Below are positions 56,382 through 64,000 of a stretch of DNA of 64,000 nt, piece after piece. The DNA comes from Alphaproteobacteria bacterium. GTDB lineage: Bacteria; Pseudomonadota; Alphaproteobacteria; Reyranellales; Reyranellaceae. Every line of letters starts with the position of its first letter. The stretch's first letter is position 1. The DNA lies in the NCBI GenBank assembly GCA_019635875.1, contig JAHBYP010000007.1, positions 124,001 to 188,000 on the forward strand. The letters are read 5' to 3'. The notes beneath the pieces were generated by a model. That model searched no databases. It worked only from the letters and a program-made list of their open reading frames with translations, and was not told the DNA's origin. A program made the position numbers and the translations under genes.

Positions 56382-57116
56382 ATGGCGCTGCTGGAGATCC
56401 GTGGCGTTGGCAAGTCGTTCCGAGGGCTGCGCGCGCTCGACGGGGTCGATGTCGACGTGCAGAACGGCTCCTTCCATGGCCTGATCGGACCCAACGGCTC
56501 GGGCAAGAGCACCTTGCTCAAGGCGATCGCCGGCGCTCACTTCGCTGACAGTGGCAGCATCACCTTCGCCGGCCGCGACATCACCCGCGCGACGCCCTAC
56601 GAACGCGCCCGCGCAGGGCTCAGCCTGAAGTTCCAGATCACCGCGGTGCTGCCGGAGATCACGACCTACGACAACATCCTGCTGGCGGCGCAATCCGGCG
56701 AGACGCTGACCAGCCTGCTGCTCTCACGCCGTCGCCGCGCGCTCGACGACGATGTGTGGTCGCTGCTGGAGCGCTTCCGGCTGGCCGACCGCGCGCACGA
56801 CCCCGCTGCAGAGCTCAGCCATGGCCAGCAGCAATGGCTGGAGATCGCGATGGCGCTGGCGTTGAAGCCGAAACTGCTGCTGCTCGACGAACCGACCGGC
56901 GGCATGAGCCCGCAGGAGCGCCGAGTCACCGGCGAACTGCTCGAGCCGATCAAGCCCGATTGCGCGCTGGTGATCGTCGAGCACGACCTGCACTTCATCC
57001 GCGACATCTGCGACCGGTTGACGGTGCTCGACCAAGGCAAGGTGCTCGACCAGGGCGACGTCGAATCGATCCAGCGCTCCGCCAAGGTTCAGCAGGTGTA
57101 CACGACCCGTGTCTGA
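56382..57116 (+). CDS. ABC transporter ATPase, UrtD/LivG type
   Basis: 244 residues. Walker A is GPNGSGKST; the signature is LSHGQQQWLEIAMALALKPKLLLLDEPTGGM, in which LSHGQQQW is typical of UrtD rather than LivG; Walker B is LLLLDEPT; the switch His is VEHDLHFIRDICDRLTVLDQG. Hydrolyses ATP to drive import with the other ATPase. It overlaps the next gene by 8 bp. Confidence 0.93.
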   Translation: MALLEIRGVGKSFRGLRALDGVDVDVQNGSFHGLIGPNGSGKSTLLKAIAGAHFADSGSITFAGRDITRATPYERARAGLSLKFQITAVLPEITTYDNILLAAQSGETLTSLLLSRRRRALDDDVWSLLERFRLADRAHDPAAELSHGQQQWLEIAMALALKPKLLLLDEPTGGMSPQERRVTGELLEPIKPDCALVIVEHDLHFIRDICDRLTVLDQGKVLDQGDVESIQRSAKVQQVYTTRV

Positions 57117-57810
57117 CGCAGCGATCCTCACCGTGCAGAACCTCAATGCCGGCTACGGTCGCAGCCAGGTGCTGTTCGACGTCTCGCTGTCGGCGCCGGC
57201 ACGCGGCGGCATTGCCGTGCTGGGCCGCAACGGCGCGGGCAAGTCGACCCTGCTACGCACGCTGTTCGGCGAACTGCCGCCGTCGTCGGGCATGATCATT
57301 TTCTCGGATGCGCCGGTCAACGCGCTGCCGGCCGAGGAGCGTGTCCGTCGCGGCCTGGGCTACGTGCCGCAGGAATACGCGATCTTTTCCAAGCTCTCGG
57401 TGCGCGAGAATCTGCTGCTCGGCGCTGTCCGGCAGGCCAAGCGCGTCGTGATCGACGACGCGCTCGACTTCTTTCCCAAGCTGGGGCAGCGCCTCGACCA
57501 GACGGCGGGCACGCTCTCGGGCGGCGAGCGCAAGATGCTGGCCATCGGCCGCGCCATCCTCGGGCGGCCGCGCCTGCTCATGCTCGACGAGCCGACCGAA
57601 GGCGTCTGGGTCGGCGTGATCGAGGAGATCGCCGATCGCCTGCGCCTGCTGTCGCGCGAGATGACGGTGATCCTCGTCGAGCAGCACATCGAGCTCGCGC
57701 TCGAGGTCGCGGGCTACGCCTACGTCATGGATCGCGGCCGTATCGCGCTGGAAGGTACCGCAACGGCGGTCAAGTCCGACCCCGCTCTCATCACGCATCT
57801 CGCGCCCTGA
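57109..57810 (+). CDS. ABC transporter ATPase, UrtE/LivF type
   Basis: 233 residues, GTG start inside the previous gene. Walker A is GRNGAGKST; the signature is LSGGERKMLAIGRAILGRPRLLMLDEPTEGVW; the switch His is VEQHIELAL. LSGGERKMLAIG differs slightly from the usual LSGGQQQ but keeps LSGG. It completes the importer. Its TGA is followed at once by the GGAGG of the amidase gene. Confidence 0.92.
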   Translation: MSDAAILTVQNLNAGYGRSQVLFDVSLSAPARGGIAVLGRNGAGKSTLLRTLFGELPPSSGMIIFSDAPVNALPAEERVRRGLGYVPQEYAIFSKLSVRENLLLGAVRQAKRVVIDDALDFFPKLGQRLDQTAGTLSGGERKMLAIGRAILGRPRLLMLDEPTEGVWVGVIEEIADRLRLLSREMTVILVEQHIELALEVAGYAYVMDRGRIALEGTATAVKSDPALITHLAP

Positions 57811-57820
57811 GGAGGAAACC

Positions 57821-59335
57821 ATGGCAGTGCAAGTCCCGACGCCGTCACAGTTGCGCGCGGCCGCCGACGAAATCGGCCTGTCGCTGACCGATGCCGACGT
57901 CACGTCGTTCATCGAACTGATCCGCCCCAGCGTCGGCGCATATAACGTCGTCGACGCGATGCCCGACAACCTGCCGGAAGTAAGGTATCCGCGCACGCCC
58001 GGCAAACGGCCCTCGCCGGAGGAGAACAAGCACAACGCTTGGTACGTGAAGACCACGGTGCAGGGGGCCGCCGATGGCAAGCTCAAAGGAAAGACCGTGG
58101 CGCTGAAGGACAACATCATGCTGGCCGGCGTGCCGATGATGAACGGTGCCTCGACGCTCGAAGGCTATGTCCCGGACATCGACGCCACTGTCGTGCAGCG
58201 CGTGCTGGATGCCGGCGCGACCATCATCGGCAAGACGCACTGCGAGTACTACTGCATGTCCGGTGGCAGCCACACCAACGCCACCGGCGCCGTGCACAAC
58301 CCGTTCAGGATGGGCTACTCGGCTGGCGGCTCGTCCTCGGGCAGCGCGGTGGTGGTGGCGTTGGGCGAGGCCGACATGGCGCTGGGCGGCGACCAGGGCG
58401 GCTCGATCCGCATGCCCGCCTCGTTCAGCGGCATCTACGGCATGAAGCCGACTCATGGGCTGGTTCCCTATACCGGCATCATGCCGATCGAGATCTATGT
58501 CGATCACACCGGCCCGATGACCAGGACCGTCTCCGACAATGCGCTGCTGCTGGAGGTGCTGGCCGGACCGGATGGCTACGATCCGCGCCAGTACGACGTG
58601 AAGATCCACGCCTACACCAAGGCGCTCGGGGGCGGCGCGAAGGGCATGAGGATCGGCGTGGTGGCGGAGGGTTTCCAGCAGCCCAACGCCGAGGACGCGG
58701 TGAACGCCAAGGTGCGCAAGGCGGCGAAGCATTTCGAATCGCTGGGTGCGGCCGTCGAGGAGGTGTCGATCCCCATGCACATGCTGGCGCCGGCGCTGTG
58801 GACGCCGATCGGCACCGAGGGCATGACGCAGACGATGATGTACGGCGACGGCTATGGCGTGAGCCGGCCGGATCTCTACGTGACCAGCCTGATGGACTTC
58901 CATCGCCATTGGCGCACCCGCGCCGACGAGCTGTCGGAGACCACCAAGATCTTCCTGATCCTGGGCACCTATATCCGCAAGCACTACGGCAGCCGCTACT
59001 ACGGCAAGGCGATGAACCTCACACGTCTGCTCACTGCGGCCTACGACGCGGCGCTGGCCAGGTACGACTTGCTGCTGATGCCGACGACGCCGATCAAGGC
59101 GACGCCGCTGCCGCCGCCTGATGCGCCGCGCGAGCTCTATGTCGAGCGGGCGCTGAACATGATAGCCAACACCGCACCCTTCGACATCACGCATCATCCC
59201 GCGATGGCGCTGCCCTGCGGTTTAGTCGACGGGTTGCCGGCTTCGGTGATGCTGATCGGCAAGCATTTCGACGAGCCCACGATCTATCGCGCCGCCTTCG
59301 CCTTCGAGCAGTCCGGCGACTGGAAGTCGATGTAG
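57821..59335 (+). CDS. Amidase signature family amidase (enantioselective amidase-like)
   Basis: 504 residues, the usual length for this group. An N-terminal helical region of about 90 residues precedes the triad: catalytic Lys in VALKDNIML, and the serines in SAGGSSSGSAV followed by GDQGGSIRMPASFSG. THCEYYCMSGGSHT and GPMTRTVSDNALLLEVLAGPDGYDP are typical of the Rhodococcus-type aliphatic/aryl amidases. It converts an amide to acid and ammonia. A strong GGAGGAAACC ribosome site gives tight coupling to the importer, so its substrate is probably the transported compound. Confidence 0.92.
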   Translation: MAVQVPTPSQLRAAADEIGLSLTDADVTSFIELIRPSVGAYNVVDAMPDNLPEVRYPRTPGKRPSPEENKHNAWYVKTTVQGAADGKLKGKTVALKDNIMLAGVPMMNGASTLEGYVPDIDATVVQRVLDAGATIIGKTHCEYYCMSGGSHTNATGAVHNPFRMGYSAGGSSSGSAVVVALGEADMALGGDQGGSIRMPASFSGIYGMKPTHGLVPYTGIMPIEIYVDHTGPMTRTVSDNALLLEVLAGPDGYDPRQYDVKIHAYTKALGGGAKGMRIGVVAEGFQQPNAEDAVNAKVRKAAKHFESLGAAVEEVSIPMHMLAPALWTPIGTEGMTQTMMYGDGYGVSRPDLYVTSLMDFHRHWRTRADELSETTKIFLILGTYIRKHYGSRYYGKAMNLTRLLTAAYDAALARYDLLLMPTTPIKATPLPPPDAPRELYVERALNMIANTAPFDITHHPAMALPCGLVDGLPASVMLIGKHFDEPTIYRAAFAFEQSGDWKSM

Positions 59336-59690
59336 CGGGCTTCAGCCCGCACATATCCACGCCTTGATGCGACGCTGGCGCGGGCAGGTGAGCGTTCCGT
59401 TCGAGCCGTGTCCGTCGGCCAGGTCGCTAACCAGCCGCAGGCGGCACGCGTCGGGGGGTACGTTCGTGCTTGCGTGCCAGCCGCTCGATCGGCTTGCGGC
59501 CCCTGCAGCCCAGTTACGCCTCGATAGAACAAGGAGGCAAGCTGAGATCGGGCGCGTCAGCTGCCATCCGGAGTGGCGTGCCGTACATCGAACGCACCCG
59601 TCATCCCGAGCGAAGCGAGGGTCTATGGCTAGGCCTGAATCCCTCGCTTCGCTCGGGATGACAGGCGCCTCGAGTTTGCCGCGCGATGCG
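59335..59690. other. Intergenic gap: 6-bp-arm hairpin and repeat family B copy 7
   Basis: This gap of about 355 bp holds no supported gene. A hairpin GCGGGC-TTCA-GCCCGC (59335-59350) starts at the amidase stop; with no T-tract it is at most a weak terminator. Family B arms lie at 59600-59664, with TCATCCCGAGCGAAGCGAGG and its complement. The middle part shows nothing recognisable. Confidence 0.75.
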
Positions 59691-60833
59691 TTAGTGACTC
59701 TCGCGCCGGTCGGTCAGCCAGCGGCCGCAGGAGACGAGGTCGGGCTCGACGCCGATGCCCGGCGCCAGCGGGATCGACAGCGCGCCATCGCGGATCGGCG
59801 GCACGGCGATGAGCGCCGTGCGCAACGGGTTGTCGTTGGCGTCGATCTCCAGCCGCCCTGCGCCGCCGACGGCCGCCAGCACCTGGGCCGATTGCATCAG
59901 TCCCACGCCGCCGCTCAGCCAGTGCGGGCAGTAGCGCTTGCCGGCGTCGACCGCGGCGCGACCGACCGCGAGGCAGCCGCTGACGCCGCCCCACTTGCCG
60001 ATGTCGGGCTGGATCACCTGCAGCACGCCGCCGCGCGCCGCCGCTGCCAGATCGCCGCCGCGCAGATTCTCGCCGCCGGCCAGCGGCACGTCGTAGGCCG
60101 CGGCGCAGGTGCGCCACTCGATCTCGGGCCGGTCGGCGACGATCGGCTCTTCGACCCAGTCGAGCGCGAACTCGGCCATGGCGGGCGCCAGTCGCACCGC
60201 TTCCTCGACAGCCCAGCCCTGGTTGACGTCGACCATCAGCCGCTCGCGCTCGTCGAGCATGCGGCGCAGCGCCTTGAGGTTGCCGAGGTCGGTATCCTCG
60301 CCGAAGCCGATCTTCTGCTTGAAGGCGCGGTAGCCCTCGGCGCGCTTGCGCTCGACGATCGCCGGGCCGTCGCCGGGGTTGAGGCCGCTGGCATAGACCG
60401 GCACCGCGCCCGGCGCGCCGCCGAGCAGGGCGCAGAGCGGCTTGCCGGCGCGTCGTGCGGCCAGGTCCCATACCGCCTGGTCGAGCCCGGCCAGCGCGGC
60501 GGCCAGCGGGCCGGGCTCGCCGCTCTGCACCGCCCAGACATGGGTGGCGGCGCTGAGCGCGCGCCACAGCGCGGCGGGATCGCCGACCGTCTGGCGCAGC
60601 GCGCGCGGTGCCACGGCGGCATGCAGCACGCGCGCGCGATGCTCGGCGCCGTAGGACGGGAAGTTGCTCCAGATCTCGCCCCAGCCATGCGCGCCGTCAT
60701 GATCCTCGACGCGCACCAGCGCCGACACGCGATCGGTGAAGGTGCCGAAGGCGGCGACCACGGGCTTCTCGATGGGCACGCGGAAGACGAAGGTCTCGAT
60801 GCGCGCGATGGTGAAGGGCGAGGGCAGAGACAT
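59691..60833 (-). CDS. Enolase-superfamily enzyme (muconate lactonizing subgroup-like)
   Basis: 380 residues. KxK is present (YRAFKQKIGFG); the metal ligands are in LMVDVNQGW (Asp), WVEEPI (Glu) and PLAGGENL (Glu); a second lysine follows in QPDIGKWGG, a pattern of the MLE/dipeptide-epimerase subgroup. Such enzymes catalyse cycloisomerisation, epimerisation or dehydration. No strong ribosome site precedes the ATG. It is 42 bp after the putative lipoprotein gene on the same strand. Confidence 0.87.
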   Translation of the reverse strand: MSLPSPFTIARIETFVFRVPIEKPVVAAFGTFTDRVSALVRVEDHDGAHGWGEIWSNFPSYGAEHRARVLHAAVAPRALRQTVGDPAALWRALSAATHVWAVQSGEPGPLAAALAGLDQAVWDLAARRAGKPLCALLGGAPGAVPVYASGLNPGDGPAIVERKRAEGYRAFKQKIGFGEDTDLGNLKALRRMLDERERLMVDVNQGWAVEEAVRLAPAMAEFALDWVEEPIVADRPEIEWRTCAAAYDVPLAGGENLRGGDLAAAARGGVLQVIQPDIGKWGGVSGCLAVGRAAVDAGKRYCPHWLSGGVGLMQSAQVLAAVGGAGRLEIDANDNPLRTALIAVPPIRDGALSIPLAPGIGVEPDLVSCGRWLTDRRESH

Positions 60834-60875
60834 GACGAACGCGATCTAGCCGCGTCCTCGCGCCGCGCACAAGGT

Positions 60876-61322
60876 TCAGGATCGCGTCGCCCTTGTGACC
60901 CTCCCGTCGACCGCAAGATGTATCTCGACGCACGTGGCGCAACCCTTGGCCGCATTTGGCGATAGCATGAAATGGAGGGTCATGAGCCGCCGTTCTGTCT
61001 CCTGGCGTTCTTCGATTCCCCGCAGAACCTTGCGGTAGGCGCAGCTCCTTTCGTTCATCGGTTCGCAGCCTTCGGCGAGTCGGCGATTGGCCTGTTCTGC
61101 GATCCGCCAAACCGGAACGCGTTCGCCGAAGTCCGGCGTGTTCGAACCAATCGAGTACCAGTCCGAGTAGCGATGAGCCAATGCCCTGTCGATGAAGTTT
61201 GAGCTGGGTTCGACGACCTGCATTGCGATCTGAATGCAATTCCCGATCAGGCTCGCGCACCCTGTTGTCGAGGCCGTTGCCGCAATCGCGATCGAGCCCA
61301 GGGCAGCCCGCCAGCCACGCAT
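60876..61322 (-). CDS. Putative lipoprotein of unknown function
   Basis: 148 residues. Signal-like N-terminus with a possible lipobox TTGC (MRGWRAALGSIAIAATASTTGC), then CASLIGNC, and six cysteines in total in a basic, charged sequence (EERQETERRLM). No homologue recognised. The local GC content and codon use look lower than in neighbours, as if acquired. It starts 9 bp after the ACP stop on the same strand, which suggests one transcript, but no clear ribosome site is visible. Confidence 0.55.
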   Translation of the reverse strand: MRGWRAALGSIAIAATASTTGCASLIGNCIQIAMQVVEPSSNFIDRALAHRYSDWYSIGSNTPDFGERVPVWRIAEQANRRLAEGCEPMNERSCAYRKVLRGIEERQETERRLMTLHFMLSPNAAKGCATCVEIHLAVDGRVTRATRS

Positions 61323-61331
61323 TACGCGCGA

Positions 61332-61580
61332 TCAGGCGCGCTCGGCGATCAGGTCGACCAGGGCGCCGAAGGTCGGTACGTGCGAAAGGTCGTCGTCGCT
61401 CAGCGCCACGCCGATGCGCCGCTCGACGCCCAGCGCCACCTCGATGGCGTCGAGTGAATCGCCCAGGGCCTCGGGCATCGGCGTGTCGTCGCCGACATCC
61501 GCCGGCGAGCGCCCCAGCGCCACGACGATCTCGGCGATCGCCTCGCGCGTCCAGCACGCTTCATGCCGCACCGTGATCAT
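61332..61580 (-). CDS. Stand-alone acyl carrier protein
   Basis: 82 residues. The four-helix ACP pattern is EAIAEIVVALGRSPADVGDDTPM, then DSLDAIEVALGVERRIGVALSDDDL, with Ser in DSL for the 4'-phosphopantetheine arm. Not the fatty-acid ACP (its partners are absent) but a specialised carrier, possibly for a surface or secondary-metabolite acyl group. GGAGGAGGG precedes ATG. It is divergent from a TetR gene, with a palindrome over its promoter. Confidence 0.87.
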   Translation of the reverse strand: MITVRHEACWTREAIAEIVVALGRSPADVGDDTPMPEALGDSLDAIEVALGVERRIGVALSDDDLSHVPTFGALVDLIAERA

Positions 61581-61603
61581 CGTTTCCCTCCTCCGAGATG
61601 ATG

Positions 61604-61673
61604 ATATTGAACATTGTTCAATATTGAGGCTTGCGCCCATCGATGTCAACGGAAATATTGAACGTCGTTCATT
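61604..61673. promoter_or_regulatory. Bidirectional promoters with two TTGAAC-type palindromes (ACP/TetR)
   Basis: Minus: -35 TTGACA (61644-61649) and -10 CAATAT (61621-61626), 17 bp apart, for acp. Plus: -35 TTGCGC (61631-61636) and -10 AATATT (61654-61659), 17 bp, for tetR. Palindrome 1 (61604-61624) has perfect 10-bp arms ATATTGAACA around one base and covers the acp -10. Palindrome 2 has core TGAACG-T-CGTTCA (61659-61671) and abuts the tetR -10. The centres are 51 bp apart. This is typical for autorepression by the TetR product. Confidence 0.7.
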
Positions 61674-61686
61674 CCAGCTGGACACG

Positions 61687-62316
61687 ATGGCCCGCCGCTC
61701 CGACCACAGCCCGCAGGAACTGCGCGCGATGATCCTCGACGCCGCCGAGCGACTGGTGGCGCAGGGCGGCACGGCGGCGGCCAACGCGCGCGAGATCGCT
61801 GCGGCGATCGGCTATACGCCGGGCACGATCTACAACCACTTCGCCAATCTTGACGACCTGATCCGCCACGTCACCGCGCGCACAGTCGACGGGCTGACGG
61901 CGGCGCTGTCGGCAGTGCACGAGGGCGATCCGGTGCGCCAGCTGCACGCCATGGCCGATGCCTATATCGCCTTCACAACGAAGAATCGCCGGCTCTGGGC
62001 CGCAGTGTTCGAGCCGCTGCCCAAGGCGTCGGCGACGCGCGAGGCGTGGTACCGCACGACCCTGGAGCGGCCGCTGGCGCTGGTGCAGGACGCGCTGAGG
62101 CCGCTCGATCCGGGCGCGAACGACGAGGAGCGGCGGATCGCGGCGCTGTCGACCTGGGGCGCGCTGCACGGCGTCGTGACCCTGGTCGAGGGCGACGGCC
62201 GCATCGGACGGCTCGATGCGGCGCCGGCGGCCGAAATGGTGCACTTCCTGATCGACTGCGTGATCGCCGGCCTGGCCGCGCGGCGCAAGGCGGCGCGTCG
62301 CAACGGTCGCTCATGA
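61687..62316 (+). CDS. TetR family transcriptional regulator
   Basis: 209 residues. The N-terminal HTH has ELRAMILDAAERLVAQGG, ANAREIAAAIGYTPGTIYNHFANLDDLIRHV, the usual TetR helices. The C-terminal part (about 75-205) has LWAAVFEPLPKASATREAW, a likely ligand-binding TetR-C domain of the WHG type. It probably binds the two palindromes in its own promoter region, repressing itself, acp and the downstream glycosyltransferase. ATGA overlap with the next gene. Confidence 0.9.
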   Translation: MARRSDHSPQELRAMILDAAERLVAQGGTAAANAREIAAAIGYTPGTIYNHFANLDDLIRHVTARTVDGLTAALSAVHEGDPVRQLHAMADAYIAFTTKNRRLWAAVFEPLPKASATREAWYRTTLERPLALVQDALRPLDPGANDEERRIAALSTWGALHGVVTLVEGDGRIGRLDAAPAAEMVHFLIDCVIAGLAARRKAARRNGRS

Positions 62317-63842
62317 GCCTGGACGACGCCGATCGCGCGCATGAAGCGGGCCGGCTGGAGGAAGCCGTCGCGCTCTATCGCGAAGCGTTGAAGCGCCAGC
62401 CCGATTCCGCCGAGGGCTGGTACGGGCTGGGATCGGCGGCGCAGGCGCTGGGCGCGCAGGGTGAAGCGGCCGAAGCGCTGGCGCGATCGATCGCCTGCGG
62501 TGCCAGCGCGGCACCGGTCCGTCTCGCGCTGGGCCGCGCGCAGTTCGCGCTGGGCGAGGTCGAGGCGGCGATCGATCAGTACGCGCGGGTCGAGGGCGCG
62601 CACCGCGCCATGGCGCTGATGAACAAGGCGGTGGCGATTCCGGGCGATCCGCGGGCCGACAATGCCGCCGTGTTGCGCGCGCGCCGCGACTGGACGCGCG
62701 TCGAAGCGGCGAGGATCAAGGCGGCGCCACAGGCGGAACGGCGCCAGCGCACCCCAGGCGACAAGCTGCGGGTGGGCTATGTCTCCTCGTTCTTCGGCGC
62801 GGCCAACTGGATGAAGCCGGTTTATGGCGTGATCAACCGGCACGACCGCGCGGCCCTCGAGGTGCACATGTTCGCCGATGGCGGCGTGCCGTCGGCCGAG
62901 GTCGGCTATCGCGACCACGACGCCGACATCGTGCACCGCATCCGCAATGCGGGCACCGCCGAGCTGGCCGACTATATCCGCCGCGTCGGCGTCGACGTGC
63001 TGGTCGACCTCAACGGCTTCAGCGTGCCGGGCCGCCTGGGGCTCTACCTGCGACGGCCGGCGCCGGCGGTCATCGGCTGGTTCAACATGTTCGCCACGTC
63101 GGGGATGCCGGGCTACGGCCACATCGTCGGCGACGAGCAGGTGATCCCCAGGCGCGAGGAGCGCCACTACGGCGAGCGTGTCTGGCGCGTGCCCGGCAGC
63201 TACCTTGCCTTCGAGGTGGCCTACCCGGTGCCCGACGTCGCGCCGCCCCCTTGCCTGGCCAATGGTCACCTCACCTTCGGCTGCCTGGGCTCGCAGTACA
63301 AGATCACCGACGGCGTGATCGCCGCCTGGGCGGCGATCCTCCAACGCGTGCCGACGGCGCGACTCCACCTGCGCAACGGCGAGTTGTCCGACGAGTCCAA
63401 TCGCCGTGCCCTGCTGGGCCGTTTCGCCAGGGCCGGGATCGAAGGCGCGCGCATCGACATGGAGGGACGCGCCGCGCATTTCGACTTCCTCGCTTCGTAT
63501 GCGTGCGTCGACATCGCGCTCGACACATTTCCCTACAACGGCGGCACGACCACGACGGAGGCGCTGTGGCAGGGCGTGCCGGTGCTTTCCTTCGACGGCG
63601 ACCGCTGGGCTTCGCGCACCAGCAAGTCGCTGCTGGCGGCCGCCGGGCTGGGCGACTGGTGCCTGGACGACCAAGCGGCCTACGTCGAGCGCGCGATCGC
63701 GCTGGCGCTGGATCCGGCGATGCCGGCGACGCTTGCGGAGATGCGCGCGGGCATGCGCGCGCATCTTCTGGCCTCGCCGGTCTGCGACTGCGGACGGCTC
63801 TGTCGCGCGCTCGAGGACATCTATCGGCAGGTCGCCGGCTGA
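62313..63842 (+). CDS. TPR and OGT/SPINDLY-like glycosyltransferase (GT41 type)
   Basis: 509 residues. Residues 5-100 form two or three TPR-like helix pairs (AHEAGRLEEAVALYREALKRQP). The GT41 catalytic part begins at about 152 (LRVGYVSSFFG) and has the C-terminal LDTFPYNGGTTTTEALWQGVPV (about 402-425) and SRTSKSLLAAAGL. A nucleotide-sugar donor is expected. The first motif reads FFGAANWMKPV where many members have an FRxHPV histidine, so the active-site variation is notable. It is co-translated with TetR. Confidence 0.85.
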   Translation: MSLDDADRAHEAGRLEEAVALYREALKRQPDSAEGWYGLGSAAQALGAQGEAAEALARSIACGASAAPVRLALGRAQFALGEVEAAIDQYARVEGAHRAMALMNKAVAIPGDPRADNAAVLRARRDWTRVEAARIKAAPQAERRQRTPGDKLRVGYVSSFFGAANWMKPVYGVINRHDRAALEVHMFADGGVPSAEVGYRDHDADIVHRIRNAGTAELADYIRRVGVDVLVDLNGFSVPGRLGLYLRRPAPAVIGWFNMFATSGMPGYGHIVGDEQVIPRREERHYGERVWRVPGSYLAFEVAYPVPDVAPPPCLANGHLTFGCLGSQYKITDGVIAAWAAILQRVPTARLHLRNGELSDESNRRALLGRFARAGIEGARIDMEGRAAHFDFLASYACVDIALDTFPYNGGTTTTEALWQGVPVLSFDGDRWASRTSKSLLAAAGLGDWCLDDQAAYVERAIALALDPAMPATLAEMRAGMRAHLLASPVCDCGRLCRALEDIYRQVAG

Positions 63843-63844
63843 AC

Positions 63845-64000
63845 CTATTTCACGCGCTCGAGGATGCTGACGTAGTTCGCCACCGCGGCGCCGCCCATGT
63901 TGAACACGGCGCCGAGCGTCGGCGCGGCCAACTGCATCGGCCCGGCGGCCTCGGCAAGCTGCATCGAGCTCATCACGTGCATCGACACGCCGGTGGCGCC
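63845..64000 (-). CDS. Thiolase (acetyl-CoA acetyltransferase-like), C-terminal fragment
   Basis: The last 51 codons only; the 5' part is outside the window. The sequence starts GATGVSMHVMSSMQLAEAAG and has the near-C-terminal GAVFNMGGAAVANYVSILER, typical of SCP-x/thiolase acetyltransferases. Two bases separate its TAG from the glycosyltransferase stop, so the genes are convergent. Its catalytic Cys and His cannot be judged. Confidence 0.8.
   Translation of the reverse strand, partial: GATGVSMHVMSSMQLAEAAGPMQLAAPTLGAVFNMGGAAVANYVSILERVK

Noticed and set aside
59335..59350. Hairpin GCGGGC-TTCA-GCCCGC as a Rho-independent terminator
   Set aside because: No T-tract follows and the stem has only 6 bp. 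It is listed only as a hairpin.
60972..61202. 76-codon + strand frame opposite the putative lipoprotein
   Set aside because: No ribosome site, no domain and an antisense position. The lipoprotein frame has a signal peptide.

Overview
The window is GC-rich DNA from a free-living, metabolically versatile Gram-negative bacterium. An outer-membrane LptD-type protein, a BisC-like molybdoenzyme, XdhA/XdhB, many CoA-linked catabolic enzymes and several families of short hairpin repeats between genes point to an alphaproteobacterium. A Reyranella/Rhodospirillales-like organism is the best guess from gene content; this is inference only. No rRNA, tRNA, CRISPR array or prophage was seen. Genes are packed tightly, and many pairs share ATGA-type stop/start overlaps.

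Layout. 1-8.8 kb: the end of an M81 (MlrC) peptidase, then a leftward catabolic run transcribed from about 8.84 kb: SMP-30 lactonase, SDR, carboxymuconolactone-decarboxylase-like protein, SDR, BisC-like molybdoenzyme, amidase, AtzH-like protein, DUF1194 protein. 9-18.3 kb: HU, GreB, a secreted caspase-like protein with a peptidoglycan-binding domain, an alpha/beta hydrolase, a luciferase-like monooxygenase, a ThDP enzyme, a proline-rich unknown and a TTC38-like protein, all leftward. 18.4-29.2 kb: CoA transferase, ArsR/SRPBCC pair, isomerase/CoA ligase/thioesterase group, NIPSNAP protein, thiolase-like/DUF35 pair, a second luciferase-like monooxygenase, threonine ammonia-lyase. 29.4-39.6 kb: three enolase-superfamily enzymes, a REP-associated tyrosine transposase (RAYT) with 30-bp perfect terminal inverted repeats and a 111-bp non-autonomous relative, an SGNH hydrolase, a VOC protein, two unknowns, a third luciferase-like monooxygenase and an OYE flavoenzyme. 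39.7-47.6 kb: a stand-alone LptD homologue, NadX, Gnd-GntK, an acyl-CoA dehydrogenase, a DUF6880 protein. 47.7-51.4 kb: XdhA-XdhB.

51.4-59.3 kb is the most coherent system: a MarR regulator divergent from a cytosolic AmiC/UrtA-like sensor, followed by a hairpin and a complete urea/amide-type ABC importer (two permeases, Tat-exported binding protein, two ATPases) ending in an amidase. It looks like an uptake, sensing and hydrolysis unit for an amide or urea-like compound. 59.7-64 kb: a fourth enolase-superfamily enzyme, a putative lipoprotein, and a stand-alone acyl carrier protein divergent from a TetR regulator that is translationally coupled to an OGT/SPINDLY-like glycosyltransferase. Two TTGAAC-type palindromes lie over the shared promoter region. 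The window ends inside a thiolase gene.

Nearly every gap over 100 bp holds one of four palindromic repeat families, called A to D below. In two places a family A repeat appears to provide the ribosome binding site of the next gene, and in one place a family B repeat provides the stop codon of gntK. Functions come from reading motifs by eye; no database search was run.
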